A stretch of 64,000 nt of DNA, taken from Elusimicrobium sp. (GTDB lineage: Bacteria; Elusimicrobiota; Elusimicrobia; Elusimicrobiales; Elusimicrobiaceae). The position numbers and the translations under genes were made by a program. The DNA lies in the NCBI GenBank assembly GCA_015062115.1, contig SUVG01000008.1:26806-90805 (forward strand). The letters are read 5' to 3'. Shown here in pieces: positions 42,075-49,393 of this stretch. A model generated the notes under the pieces. That model saw only the letters and a list, made by a program, of their open reading frames with translations. It was not told where the DNA came from and searched no databases. Numbering within the stretch: the stretch's first letter is position 1; the number at the start of each line of letters is the position of its first letter.

Positions 42075-43994
42075 TTATTGAGCCAAGAGGTCTGCCATAT
42101 TGATTTCTTGCGGGGCCACGGTGGCTTTTTCTACCGTTTCCTGCACTTTGGCTTTGGTGGCTGTGGCTTTTTTACGAGCCGTCGTGCGGCGTTTTTTAGC
42201 CGTTGTTTTGGCTTTATTTACTTTTTGTTTGGTTTGCACTTTGGCGGTTTCGGCCGCTTGTTTTACTTCTTCCGTTTTGGCGGATACTTCTTCGGCCAGC
42301 ATGGAAGGTTCCGGTGCGGCTTTTCCCAACTTTTGCGCAACTTGGCGATCCATAGCCTCTTGCAAAGCAGCTTGTTTTTGGGCTCTGGCGGCTTCCAATT
42401 GTTGTTGCAGGCGAATCAGTTCCGGGTCGTTTTCCAAGGCGGCGGCCTGTTCTTGGAACTGGGCCTCCACTTCCGCGCGAACGGCGGCTTCGGCTGCTTC
42501 TTTTTCCGCTTTGATTTTGGCTTCTTGTTTTTCTTGCAATTCTTTTACAACGGCTTCTTGGGAGGCCAGTTGTTCTTCCAAGGCGCGAACTTCAGCCAAC
42601 TTTTGCGCTTGGATTTGCATGGCTTGTTCTTCAATAGTTCCCTTTTTAGCGGCCAACACATTGGCGGTAGAAGAAGCGGGTAAAAATTCTTCCGTCAAAG
42701 AAAATACATTTTTACCGCTGCTGTTTACTTGGGTTAAGTCTGCCCCGTTTTGCACGAAAAGAAGGGCGGCGCGGTCGTTTTTGGCTTTAATAGCGGCCAT
42801 AACGGGCGTGTTGCCTTCGTTGTCGGCAATGTTCAAATCGGCTTGAGCGGCTACCAATTCTTGGGCCGGGCCTAAGTCTTCGGAATAAACTGCATATGTC
42901 AATGCCGTGCGGCCTTGGTGGTCTCTTTCGTTGAGGTTAATGGTTTTTTTTTCTCTCAACAAAATTTCTACGCAGTCTTTGTGATTTTTAGAAGTCGCGC
43001 GCATCAAAGGCGTCGTGCCGTTGTTGTCGCGAGCATTGATGTTGGCTCCCAAAGAGATAAGCGTGCGTAACGCATCGGTTTTGTTATGTTCGATGGCGTA
43101 GAAAATCGGCGTGCGGCCGGCGAGATCCGGCAAGTTTACATTGGCTTTACCGATTTTTACCAAGTAGCGAATCATATCGCTGTAACCTTCGGCAGAAGCC
43201 GCGGAAAGCGCGCTAAGGCCGGTGGCCGGGTTGCGGTAGTCCACATTGGCACCGTTGGTAACCAAAAGTTTTACATTGTTAAGCAACCCTTTTTGGGCGG
43301 CATAGATAAGCGGAGTGTTGCCGGCGTTATCGGGCAAGTTGATAGATTGGTTGTTAAGTTTAATCAGGTTGCTGATAAGTTTGGGTTTATCGTAACCGAT
43401 AGCGTACAAAAGGGCGGTTTTGCCCAAGTCGTCTTTCACGGTTACATCGGCACCTTTTTGAATCAAATAACCCACGGCTTCGTCTTGCCCGGCGGCAGCC
43501 CCGGCAATAAGCGGGGTAATGCCGTAACTGGACGCTTCGTTAATGGTGGCTTTGCCGTCTTCCACTAACATTTTGATAATTTCCATGTTACCTTTTTCGG
43601 CCGCAATGGTTAAAGGGGTAATACCCGCATAGTTTTTTTCGTTTACATTTACATTTGCATACATCAAAGTGCGCACGCGATCCACATCGCTGATTTTAAT
43701 GGCGCGCACGAGAGAAGTATCGTACACAAATTTTTTGGTTGCCCGTTTGCGGTTTCCCAAGGTGGTACTTTCGTATTTTTTTTGTTCTGCGCCGAACAAA
43801 GTTCCGCGGTAAATATCACCGGGAATCGGTTGTGTGGCGTGCTCGGCAATAGCATCCGTAGCGGAGCGCGGGGCGCTCTCTCCGAGGACAAGTCCTTCAT
43901 ACCCTGTGTAGTAGTCGTCCCCCGTCTGTGCATCTTGCGCGCAGAGCGGAAGGGCGGCCAGTGCTAAAACTAAAATGACACTTAATTTTTTCAT
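42075..43994 (-). CDS. exported ankyrin-repeat protein with Lys/Ala-rich tail
   Basis: The 639-residue protein has a signal peptide (LSVILVLALAALPLCAQ). Residues about 95-440 hold some ten ankyrin repeats with the usual G-x-T-P/A-L-x-x-A pattern (AGITPLTIAAEKGNMEIIKML; AGNTPLIYAAQKGLL). Next is a long Glu/Gln/Ala coiled coil (about 455-560). The end (about 590-625) is Lys/Ala/Thr-rich (KAKTTAKKRRTTARKKATAT), like histone-H1-type tails. Ankyrin arrays mediate protein binding. The Sec signal means this one works in the periplasm or outside, where the basic tail could bind anionic polymers. GGAGGG precedes the ATG. Confidence 0.85.
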   Translation of the reverse strand: MKKLSVILVLALAALPLCAQDAQTGDDYYTGYEGLVLGESAPRSATDAIAEHATQPIPGDIYRGTLFGAEQKKYESTTLGNRKRATKKFVYDTSLVRAIKISDVDRVRTLMYANVNVNEKNYAGITPLTIAAEKGNMEIIKMLVEDGKATINEASSYGITPLIAGAAAGQDEAVGYLIQKGADVTVKDDLGKTALLYAIGYDKPKLISNLIKLNNQSINLPDNAGNTPLIYAAQKGLLNNVKLLVTNGANVDYRNPATGLSALSAASAEGYSDMIRYLVKIGKANVNLPDLAGRTPIFYAIEHNKTDALRTLISLGANINARDNNGTTPLMRATSKNHKDCVEILLREKKTINLNERDHQGRTALTYAVYSEDLGPAQELVAAQADLNIADNEGNTPVMAAIKAKNDRAALLFVQNGADLTQVNSSGKNVFSLTEEFLPASSTANVLAAKKGTIEEQAMQIQAQKLAEVRALEEQLASQEAVVKELQEKQEAKIKAEKEAAEAAVRAEVEAQFQEQAAALENDPELIRLQQQLEAARAQKQAALQEAMDRQVAQKLGKAAPEPSMLAEEVSAKTEEVKQAAETAKVQTKQKVNKAKTTAKKRRTTARKKATATKAKVQETVEKATVAPQEINMADLLAQ

Positions 43995-44148
43995 GTGTTT
44001 CCCTCCGATACTATATTATAGCAAGAGGAAAGGAATTTTTGACACAATTTTTTAAAAGTTATGTAATGTAAAAGAATTAAAGGAAAATAAACCTTTATTT
44101 TTTGAAGAAAACTTGCAATTTTTCAAATCACAATGTAAGATAAGAGTA
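43995..44148. other. intergenic region upstream of ankyrin gene and candidate sRNA
   Basis: This AT-rich stretch has no gene. It contains a minus-strand TATAAT (about 44015-44020) for the ankyrin gene and the start of the plus-strand promoter of the candidate small RNA. Nothing else is recognised. Confidence 0.5.
44113..44141 (+). promoter_or_regulatory. promoter of the candidate small RNA
   Basis: TTGCAA (44113-44118), a 17-nt spacer and TAAGAT (44136-44141) preceded by TG. The expected start is near 44149. Confidence 0.45.
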
Positions 44149-44250
44149 TAAAGGTATGGTTGTACCGTAAGATTTATCCCCCAGAACCTTTCGATTTACC
44201 CCCCGAACGGTTCTGAACAAAGAGCAGGGCACATCCCCCTGCTCTTTTTG
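44149..44250 (+). ncRNA. candidate small RNA with repeated C-rich loops
   Basis: About 100 nt run between a promoter and an intrinsic terminator, with no ORF. CAGAACC (44182-44188) pairs with GGTTCTG (44209-44215). The terminator hairpin is AGAGCAGGG (44221-44229) / CCCTGCTCT (44237-44245) followed by TTTTT. A direct repeat of the form GATTTA-(C-rich)-GAAC occurs at 44171-44187 and 44193-44208, exposing two runs of five or six C. C-rich unpaired loops can pair with G-rich ribosome binding sites, so a trans-acting regulator is plausible. No known RNA family is recognised. Confidence 0.5.
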
Positions 44251-44271
44251 TTTTATATTAGAAGGAAAAAT

Positions 44272-44485
44272 AAAACCGCCCCTTACGAGGCGGTTAAATT
44301 ATCTCGCAATTTTCTTACAGAGAAATCGCGCTTACCGGGCAGAGCAACTTGTCTTGCATTCTGCCCTAGGCGATTTTTTCCGTAAAAAACCGCCCCTTAC
44401 GAGGCGGTTAAATTTTCTCGCAATTTTCTTACAGAGAAATCGCGCTTACCGGGCAGAGCAACTTGTCTTGCATTCTGCCCTAGGC
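44272..44485. repeat. tandem direct repeat, 114-bp period, two copies
   Basis: 44272-44371 and 44386-44485 are 100-bp copies differing at one base (A at 44301, T at 44415). Each contains the terminator hairpin ACCGCCCC-TTAC-GAGGCGGT, a 37-bp stretch nearly identical to the 3' end of the ferredoxin gene (compare 44306-44342, 44420-44456 and 44484-44520), and a GGGCAGA/TCTGCCC hairpin. The array therefore arose by duplicating the tail of the ferredoxin gene with its terminator. Each copy keeps an in-frame 14-codon remnant on the minus strand ending CPVSAISL. Confidence 0.85.
44386..44412 (-). terminator. duplicated ferredoxin terminators
   Basis: The AACCGCC/GGCGGTT hairpin with a T-run on the minus strand lies here, in repeat copy 2. 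The same hairpin recurs in repeat copy 1 (about 44274-44297), giving two successive terminators downstream of ferredoxin. Confidence 0.7.
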
Positions 44486-44492
44486 AATTTCC

Positions 44493-44663
44493 TTACAGAG
44501 AAATCGCGCTTACCGGGCAGGTGCCGGCGCAAGCGCCGCATTCAATGCATTTGGTTTCGTCAATTTTTCTTTTGCCTTCCACTTCGCTGATGGCGGCTAC
44601 GGGGCAAGCAGATTCGCAAGCACCGCAATTGATGCAAACATCCGGATTCACTTTATAAGCCAT
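44493..44663 (-). CDS. 2[4Fe-4S] ferredoxin
   Basis: The 56-residue protein has two perfect CxxCxxCxxxCP clusters: CINCGACESACP (10-21) and CIECGACAGTCP (39-50). It begins MAYKVNPDV and ends VSAISL, the standard clostridial-type bacterial ferredoxin length and layout. It carries electrons at low potential for anaerobic metabolism such as pyruvate:ferredoxin oxidoreductase or hydrogenase. A GGAGAAG ribosome site lies 6 bases before the ATG. The gene's last 9 codons and terminator are copied twice downstream. Confidence 0.95.
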   Translation of the reverse strand: MAYKVNPDVCINCGACESACPVAAISEVEGKRKIDETKCIECGACAGTCPVSAISL

Positions 44664-44815
44664 GATATCTTCTCCTATATACCTAAAATGGTACTTAAAT
44701 TATACATAAATTATACAAAAAAACACTCCTTTTGCGTTTTATTCGTCGGAGAAAGGGTATTGCCTCGGCGGGAGATATTGTGGTAAAATATAAAAGTAAG
44801 GAATAACTAACTTTT

Positions 44816-46759
44816 ATGGAAAAAGATAATTCTCGTACTCTTCAACAATTAAAATCGGGCCACACCGCCCAAATTAAAGATATTCGCACCGATGCCAAAA
44901 TGGCCGAAAAATTAGCGGCTATGGGGTTGGTGCGTGGGCAGTTTATCACACGCAAAAAGGGGTCTAGCCCGGTGGTGGTAAATGTATCCGGCACCGAAGT
45001 GGCCATCGGCCGCGAAACCGCCAAAAAAATTGTGGTTACTTCCAAGAAAAACACTTTTCTTCTTGCAGGTAACCCCAATGTGGGCAAAAGCCTTATTTTC
45101 TCTCGCTTAACGGGTATTGGTATTATATCTTCCAATTTTCCCGGAACGACGGTCGGCCTAAACTACGGGCAAACTCAGTTTGACGGCGAAGCGTACGATA
45201 TTATTGATATTCCCGGCCTGTACCGCTTGGAAGAAGAGTGGGTAATTGAAGGGAAAAAGCGTAACTTGTTCAAAGAGTTAGATTACGATTTTATCGTCTG
45301 TGTGGCGGACGCTTCGCACTTGGAGCGGAACCTATATTTTCTGTTGGAAATTTTACAACTTAAAAAACCTGTTATTTTGCTTTTGAATAAGTTTGACCAA
45401 GCCCAACGCAAAGGGATTCATATTGATATAAAAGCCCTTAAAAAATTGTTGGGTATTCCTGTTATTGCCACGGTGGGTACAACTGGGGAAGGGTTAAAAG
45501 AACTTGCGCACGAAGCTGCCCGTTTGGCCCAACGGCAGGAAGTTTCCACCCAGTTGGAAGTTCCCCCCACTCCCGAAGGAAAATGGAACGAAATTGGGCG
45601 TATTATCCGCAAAGTGCAGACGGTTAAGCACAAACACCCTTCTTTTTGGGAACACTTGCAAGGTTGGGCCACTACCCCCATTACGGGGCTGCCGATTGCG
45701 CTTATTGTGCTGGTTCTTTCTTTTATGATTATCCGTTGGGTGGGCGAAGGAATCATCAATTTTGTGGATCCGTTGTATGAAGCCTACTATTTCCCCTTTA
45801 TGGAAAAACTGTTCGGCTCGGCGCAGGACGGATTTTTGGGGAAGTTACTGGTGGGCGACGGCGGCGAAACCTTTTTTGGGATATTAACCGACGGCTTAAA
45901 AATTGCCTTGGTAGATGTAATGGCGTATGTGCTTGCATTTTATGCGTTAATGGGTTTCTTGGGCGATTTGGGGTATCTTCCGCGCTTGGCAGTGCTGTTG
46001 GACGGCATTTTGCATAAGGTAGGTTTGCACGGGTACGGGTCTCTCCCGATCATGCTGGGCTTTGGGTGTAAAGTTCCTGCGGTAATGGGTGTGCGCGTGC
46101 TTGAAACGCGCCGCGAGAGAGTGATTGCCTTGGCCCTTATTTTGGTACTCGCGCCTTGTATTTCGCAAACAGCCATGATTATTTCTATCCTTTCCCCCTA
46201 CGGCATTAAATATATGTTAATGGTGTTTGGTGCGCTTGTAGTAAACGGTATTTTGGCGGGGACGGTGTTAAACAAACTGATGAAAGGCGAAACACCCGAA
46301 TTGTTTATGGAAATTCCTTCGTGGCAGGTGCCTCAATGGCGGCCGTTACTACGCAAATTGTGGTTGCGTATGAAAGAGTATCTGTGTGATGCGTTGCCGC
46401 TTATTTTAGTAGGGGTATTGTTTGTAGATTTAATGCAATTTTCCGGTTTAACCGCGTGGATAACCAAAATTTCGCGCTATCCGGTGGAAATGCTGCTGGG
46501 CCTTCCGGCGGATACTACCCCTCTTCTTATTTTGGGCTTTTTGCGTAAGGATATTTCTATTGCCTTGTTGGAACCCTTCCACTTGGCTCCCGAAATGTTG
46601 GTAGTGGCCTGTGTGTTTATGGCGATGTATTTGCCGTGTGTGGCTACCTTCTTTGTGATGTTGCGTGAAAGCGGTTGGAAAGACACCTTGCGCGTGGTCA
46701 GCCTGACGCTGGGCCTGGCCTTTTTATCCGCGTGGGTATTACGGCTGATTTTATTGTAA
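44816..46759 (+). CDS. feoB: FeoA-FeoB fusion ferrous iron transporter
   Basis: The 647-residue protein has an N-terminal FeoA SH3-like domain (about 7-75, LKSGHTAQIKDI...KLAAMGLVRGQ). The FeoB GTPase domain follows: G1 GNPNVGKS (85-92), G2 region NFPGTTVGLNYG, G3 DIPGLY and G4 NKFD. The membrane part carries two Gate-type regions (LGYLPRLAVLLDGILHKVGLHG, LGFGCKVPAVMGVRVLETRRERVIA, and a later matching half). It imports Fe2+ in anoxic conditions. FeoA is usually a separate gene. A TAAAAT -10 and AAGGAA lie upstream, and the gene is monocistronic. Confidence 0.93.
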   Translation: MEKDNSRTLQQLKSGHTAQIKDIRTDAKMAEKLAAMGLVRGQFITRKKGSSPVVVNVSGTEVAIGRETAKKIVVTSKKNTFLLAGNPNVGKSLIFSRLTGIGIISSNFPGTTVGLNYGQTQFDGEAYDIIDIPGLYRLEEEWVIEGKKRNLFKELDYDFIVCVADASHLERNLYFLLEILQLKKPVILLLNKFDQAQRKGIHIDIKALKKLLGIPVIATVGTTGEGLKELAHEAARLAQRQEVSTQLEVPPTPEGKWNEIGRIIRKVQTVKHKHPSFWEHLQGWATTPITGLPIALIVLVLSFMIIRWVGEGIINFVDPLYEAYYFPFMEKLFGSAQDGFLGKLLVGDGGETFFGILTDGLKIALVDVMAYVLAFYALMGFLGDLGYLPRLAVLLDGILHKVGLHGYGSLPIMLGFGCKVPAVMGVRVLETRRERVIALALILVLAPCISQTAMIISILSPYGIKYMLMVFGALVVNGILAGTVLNKLMKGETPELFMEIPSWQVPQWRPLLRKLWLRMKEYLCDALPLILVGVLFVDLMQFSGLTAWITKISRYPVEMLLGLPADTTPLLILGFLRKDISIALLEPFHLAPEMLVVACVFMAMYLPCVATFFVMLRESGWKDTLRVVSLTLGLAFLSAWVLRLILL

Positions 46760-46775
46760 AACTAAAGATATAACC

Positions 46776-46808
46776 AAAAACCCCCGCTCGTTTGAGCGGG
46801 GGTTTTCA
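46776..46808. terminator. bidirectional terminator
   Basis: AAAACCCCCGCTC-GTTT-GAGCGGGGGTTTT lies between feoB (+) and the lipoprotein gene (-). Confidence 0.9.
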
Positions 46809-46821
46809 TTTTGATTAAATT

Positions 46822-47286
46822 TTAGTTGTAACTGCCGACGCGGCCAATGTCCACCGGCATGGGGATTTCCACCCCCATCGGGCCTTCAAAATACATAGTG
46901 CCCGTTAAATGATAGTCCAAAGTACCGCTACCCATGCTGATAAGCCCTAACAACTTGGTGCTAAATTGGGACATGGGAACGCTGAGTTTCGCTTTAGCGT
47001 TTTTGACGGAATTGGGTTCAATGCGGATATCTTTTAAGGTTACATTGGCCATGGGGTCTTCGTTGACGGTCAAAACCCCTTCAAACCGTTTTAACGAGGC
47101 GGCATCTTGTTTATTTAAGTTTGTAATGGCGATAACTACATCAAAATCAAACGAAGTTAAATTGTAGTTCACCAGTTCCACACTTTTCAAAGCAAATTTG
47201 CAGTTAGCCAAGTTTTGGGCTTCTTTTAAGGTGGCGCAAGCCGTCAGCAAACACGCGGAAACAACACACAATAATAATTTTTTCAT
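46822..47286 (-). CDS. LEA14-type lipoprotein
   Basis: The 154-residue protein has a lipoprotein signal (LLLCVVSACLLTAC, lipobox LTAC, Cys17). Its single beta-sandwich domain is of the LEA type 2 / water-stress-and-hypersensitivity kind, seen in FDFDVVIAITNLNKQDAASLKRFEGVLTVN and the closing GTLDYHLTGTMYFEGPMG. Bacterial members are envelope lipoproteins of unknown role. It is monocistronic, with GGAGGG before the ATG. Confidence 0.82.
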   Translation of the reverse strand: MKKLLLCVVSACLLTACATLKEAQNLANCKFALKSVELVNYNLTSFDFDVVIAITNLNKQDAASLKRFEGVLTVNEDPMANVTLKDIRIEPNSVKNAKAKLSVPMSQFSTKLLGLISMGSGTLDYHLTGTMYFEGPMGVEIPMPVDIGRVGSYN

Positions 47287-47349
47287 AAACCCTCCGAGTT
47301 AATCTCAATAAATTGTATAATAAAATAAGCGTTTTATGGAGAAAAATTT

Positions 47350-48585
47350 ATGAACCCGTTACAACAAAAAATTTATGACCGTTTCCTTAGATATATTGCC
47401 GTAGATACCACCAGCGACCCGACCAGCAAAGCCATACCCACTAACCCCAATCAAATTACTTTTGCACATATGCTGGCCCGCGAAATGAAAACCGTTGGTT
47501 TTCAAGAAGTGGAAGTGGACGAATACGGTTTTGTAACCGGGTTACTCCCCGCCAATACGGATAAACCTGCCCCCACCATCGGCTTATTTTCGCACATGGA
47601 TACCGTTTGCGATTATAACGGCAAAAATATCCGCGCCGTATTGCACCCCAACTACGACGGCGGAACCATTACCATTAACGAAGAAAAAAAGATGTTCCTC
47701 TCTCCCGAAACCGCGCCCAACTTAAAACTTTGCGTGGGTGATGATATTATTACCTCGGACGGAAACACCTTGCTCAGTGGGGACGATAAAATCGGTATCG
47801 CTATTATTATGACTTTAGCCGAATACTTAACCGAACACCCCGAAATCAAACACGGGCCGTTAAAAGCCGCGTTTACTATTGACGAAGAAACCGGCACCGG
47901 TATCGGTTATTTTGACATTGAACGTTTTAATGCAGATTTTGCCTACACCGTTGACGGGGCCGACATGGGTGAGATTGACTGCGGCAGTTTCAATGCCGAT
48001 TCCGTAGATATCCGCATCACGGGCAAAGCCTGTCACCCCGGTTGCGCCAAAGGCTTTATGGCTAACCCCGTTCGCATCGCGGCGGATATTATTTCTTCCT
48101 GGCCGGAAGATAAACTGCCCGAAACCACCGAAGGAACCGAAGGGTTTATTCTTTTCAAAGACATTGAAGGCGGCTTGGAAAGTGCCCTTGTGCAAGGCAT
48201 TGTGCGCGAACACGATTTGGGTAAGTTTGAACAATACAAAAAGATGCTGGAAGATTTGGTGGAAGAAAAACGCCAAAAGTATCCGGCTGCCAAAATTGAA
48301 GTAGAGTTCAAAGAACAATACCGCAATATGCTTGAGGTGCTGAAAGAACACCCGCAAGCCATGGACTTGTTGGAAGGGGCCTTAAAAGAAAATAACATTG
48401 AGTACCATTTGGCGCAAATCCGCGGCGGGACGGACGGCTCACAACTTTCCTTGCGCGGGTTGCCCACCCCCAATATTTTTGCCGGGTACGAAAACCCCCA
48501 CGGCCCGTATGAGTGGGTCAGTTTGGCGTGGGCGGAAAAAACTTTCCGCGTGTTGGAAACCATCGCCAAAAATGCCGTAAAATAG
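47350..48585 (+). CDS. pepT: peptidase T (M20B tripeptide aminopeptidase)
   Basis: The 411-residue zinc aminopeptidase removes N-terminal residues from tripeptides in the cytoplasm. Metal ligands and catalytic residues are seen as FSHMDTV (about 79-85), LSGDDKIGIA (Asp), FTIDEETGTG (catalytic Glu pair) and TVDGADMGEID. RGGTDGSQLSLRGLPTPNIF holds the substrate-binding segment near the C-terminus. The length agrees with E. coli PepT. A TATAAT -10 lies upstream (about 47317) and GGAG precedes the ATG. Confidence 0.95.
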   Translation: MNPLQQKIYDRFLRYIAVDTTSDPTSKAIPTNPNQITFAHMLAREMKTVGFQEVEVDEYGFVTGLLPANTDKPAPTIGLFSHMDTVCDYNGKNIRAVLHPNYDGGTITINEEKKMFLSPETAPNLKLCVGDDIITSDGNTLLSGDDKIGIAIIMTLAEYLTEHPEIKHGPLKAAFTIDEETGTGIGYFDIERFNADFAYTVDGADMGEIDCGSFNADSVDIRITGKACHPGCAKGFMANPVRIAADIISSWPEDKLPETTEGTEGFILFKDIEGGLESALVQGIVREHDLGKFEQYKKMLEDLVEEKRQKYPAAKIEVEFKEQYRNMLEVLKEHPQAMDLLEGALKENNIEYHLAQIRGGTDGSQLSLRGLPTPNIFAGYENPHGPYEWVSLAWAEKTFRVLETIAKNAVK

Positions 48586-48604
48586 TTTGGAACTTGTATT
48601 TTCT

Positions 48605-48650
48605 CCCCCCCTGCTCCGTTTTATCGGCGGCAGGGGTTTTTTATTTCTTG
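48605..48650 (+). terminator. probable terminator after pepT
   Basis: CCCCTGC...GCAGGGG stem with a long loop, followed by TTTTTTATTT. Confidence 0.55.
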
Positions 48651-48735
48651 TATTTTTAGACTTATTCCATTATCATATTGATAAGGAAACAAATTCCCTT
48701 TATGCTTATACAATTTAATTATAAGGAGCCTTCTT

Positions 48736-49215
48736 ATGAAAAAGGGTTTCACTTTAATTGAACTTTTAGTGGTTGTTTTAATTATAGGTATTTTGTCCGC
48801 GGTAGCCTTGCCCCAATATCACACGGCGGTAGATAAAGCCCGTTTTGCCAGGCTGATGCCTGTTGTAAAAGCCCTAAAACTAGCGGCGGAAACTTATTAT
48901 CTTGCTAACGGAACTTATCCCACTGCTATTGATGAGTTGGATATTGCACCGCCCGCCGGTTGTACTATCCCCGCGGGAGATAATGCGATTCTTTGCGAAA
49001 CGGAGTGGTACGATTTGAAAAAAGACAGCGACTTAAATGTTGCCGGTTATATTGGAAAGCGTAACACCCCTTTGGACGGAGGTTATCGGGTGTGGTTGGA
49101 TCACTCCCCCTATCCCGGCAAAGAACAATGTGTGGTGGTGGCCGATACTCCCCGTCAGCACCGACTGTGTAAAACGGTGGGCATGGAAACGGTGGTATCC
49201 ATCGGTTTTAAGTAA
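48736..49215 (+). CDS. type IV pilin-like protein
   Basis: The 159-residue prepilin is cut after KKG|FTLIELLVVVLIIG (Gly4, Phe +1, Glu +5). LPQYHTAVDKARFARLMPVVKALKLAAETYYLANGTYPTAIDELDI is a textbook pilin continuation (shown here only by its motifs LPQYHT, ARFARL and GTYPT). The C-terminal disulfide is QC-x12-LCKTVG (Cys132, Cys145). Closest in form to the 16421 gene, it is monocistronic with AAGGAG before the ATG and its own terminator. Confidence 0.93.
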   Translation: MKKGFTLIELLVVVLIIGILSAVALPQYHTAVDKARFARLMPVVKALKLAAETYYLANGTYPTAIDELDIAPPAGCTIPAGDNAILCETEWYDLKKDSDLNVAGYIGKRNTPLDGGYRVWLDHSPYPGKEQCVVVADTPRQHRLCKTVGMETVVSIGFK

Positions 49216-49252
49216 TTTCTCTGTTTAAGGAAACCTTAATAAACCAATAAAA

Positions 49253-49287
49253 AATATCCTGCGGAAAAACCGCAGGATATTTTTATT
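49253..49287 (+). terminator. terminator after the 48736 pilin gene
   Basis: ATATCCTGCGG-AAAAA-CCGCAGGATAT followed by TTTTATT. Confidence 0.9.
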
Positions 49288-49337
49288 GTTCTTGGTAATT
49301 CCTTTAGCGGGAGTAAAAGTACGAAAATTTTTTATCC

Positions 49338-49371
49338 ATAAAAAACCCCGCAGTTTTTGCCGCGGGGTTAA
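49338..49371 (-). terminator. terminator of the GYF-domain gene
   Basis: AACCCCGC / GCGGGGTT stem with a TTTTT run on the minus strand. Confidence 0.8.
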
Positions 49372-49393
49372 ATTTAGGCTGTTAGCCGTTTTT

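Noticed and set aside
42078..42846. Plus-strand frames of 201 and 248 residues opposite the ankyrin-repeat gene
   Set aside because: They are low-complexity Phe/Gly or Ala/Ser/Cys translations antisense to the coiled coil and Lys-rich tail.
44272..44520. CRISPR array
   Set aside because: There are only two long copies with a 14-bp gap and a partial third match inside ferredoxin. The unit contains a terminator and a gene tail, and no cas gene is nearby.
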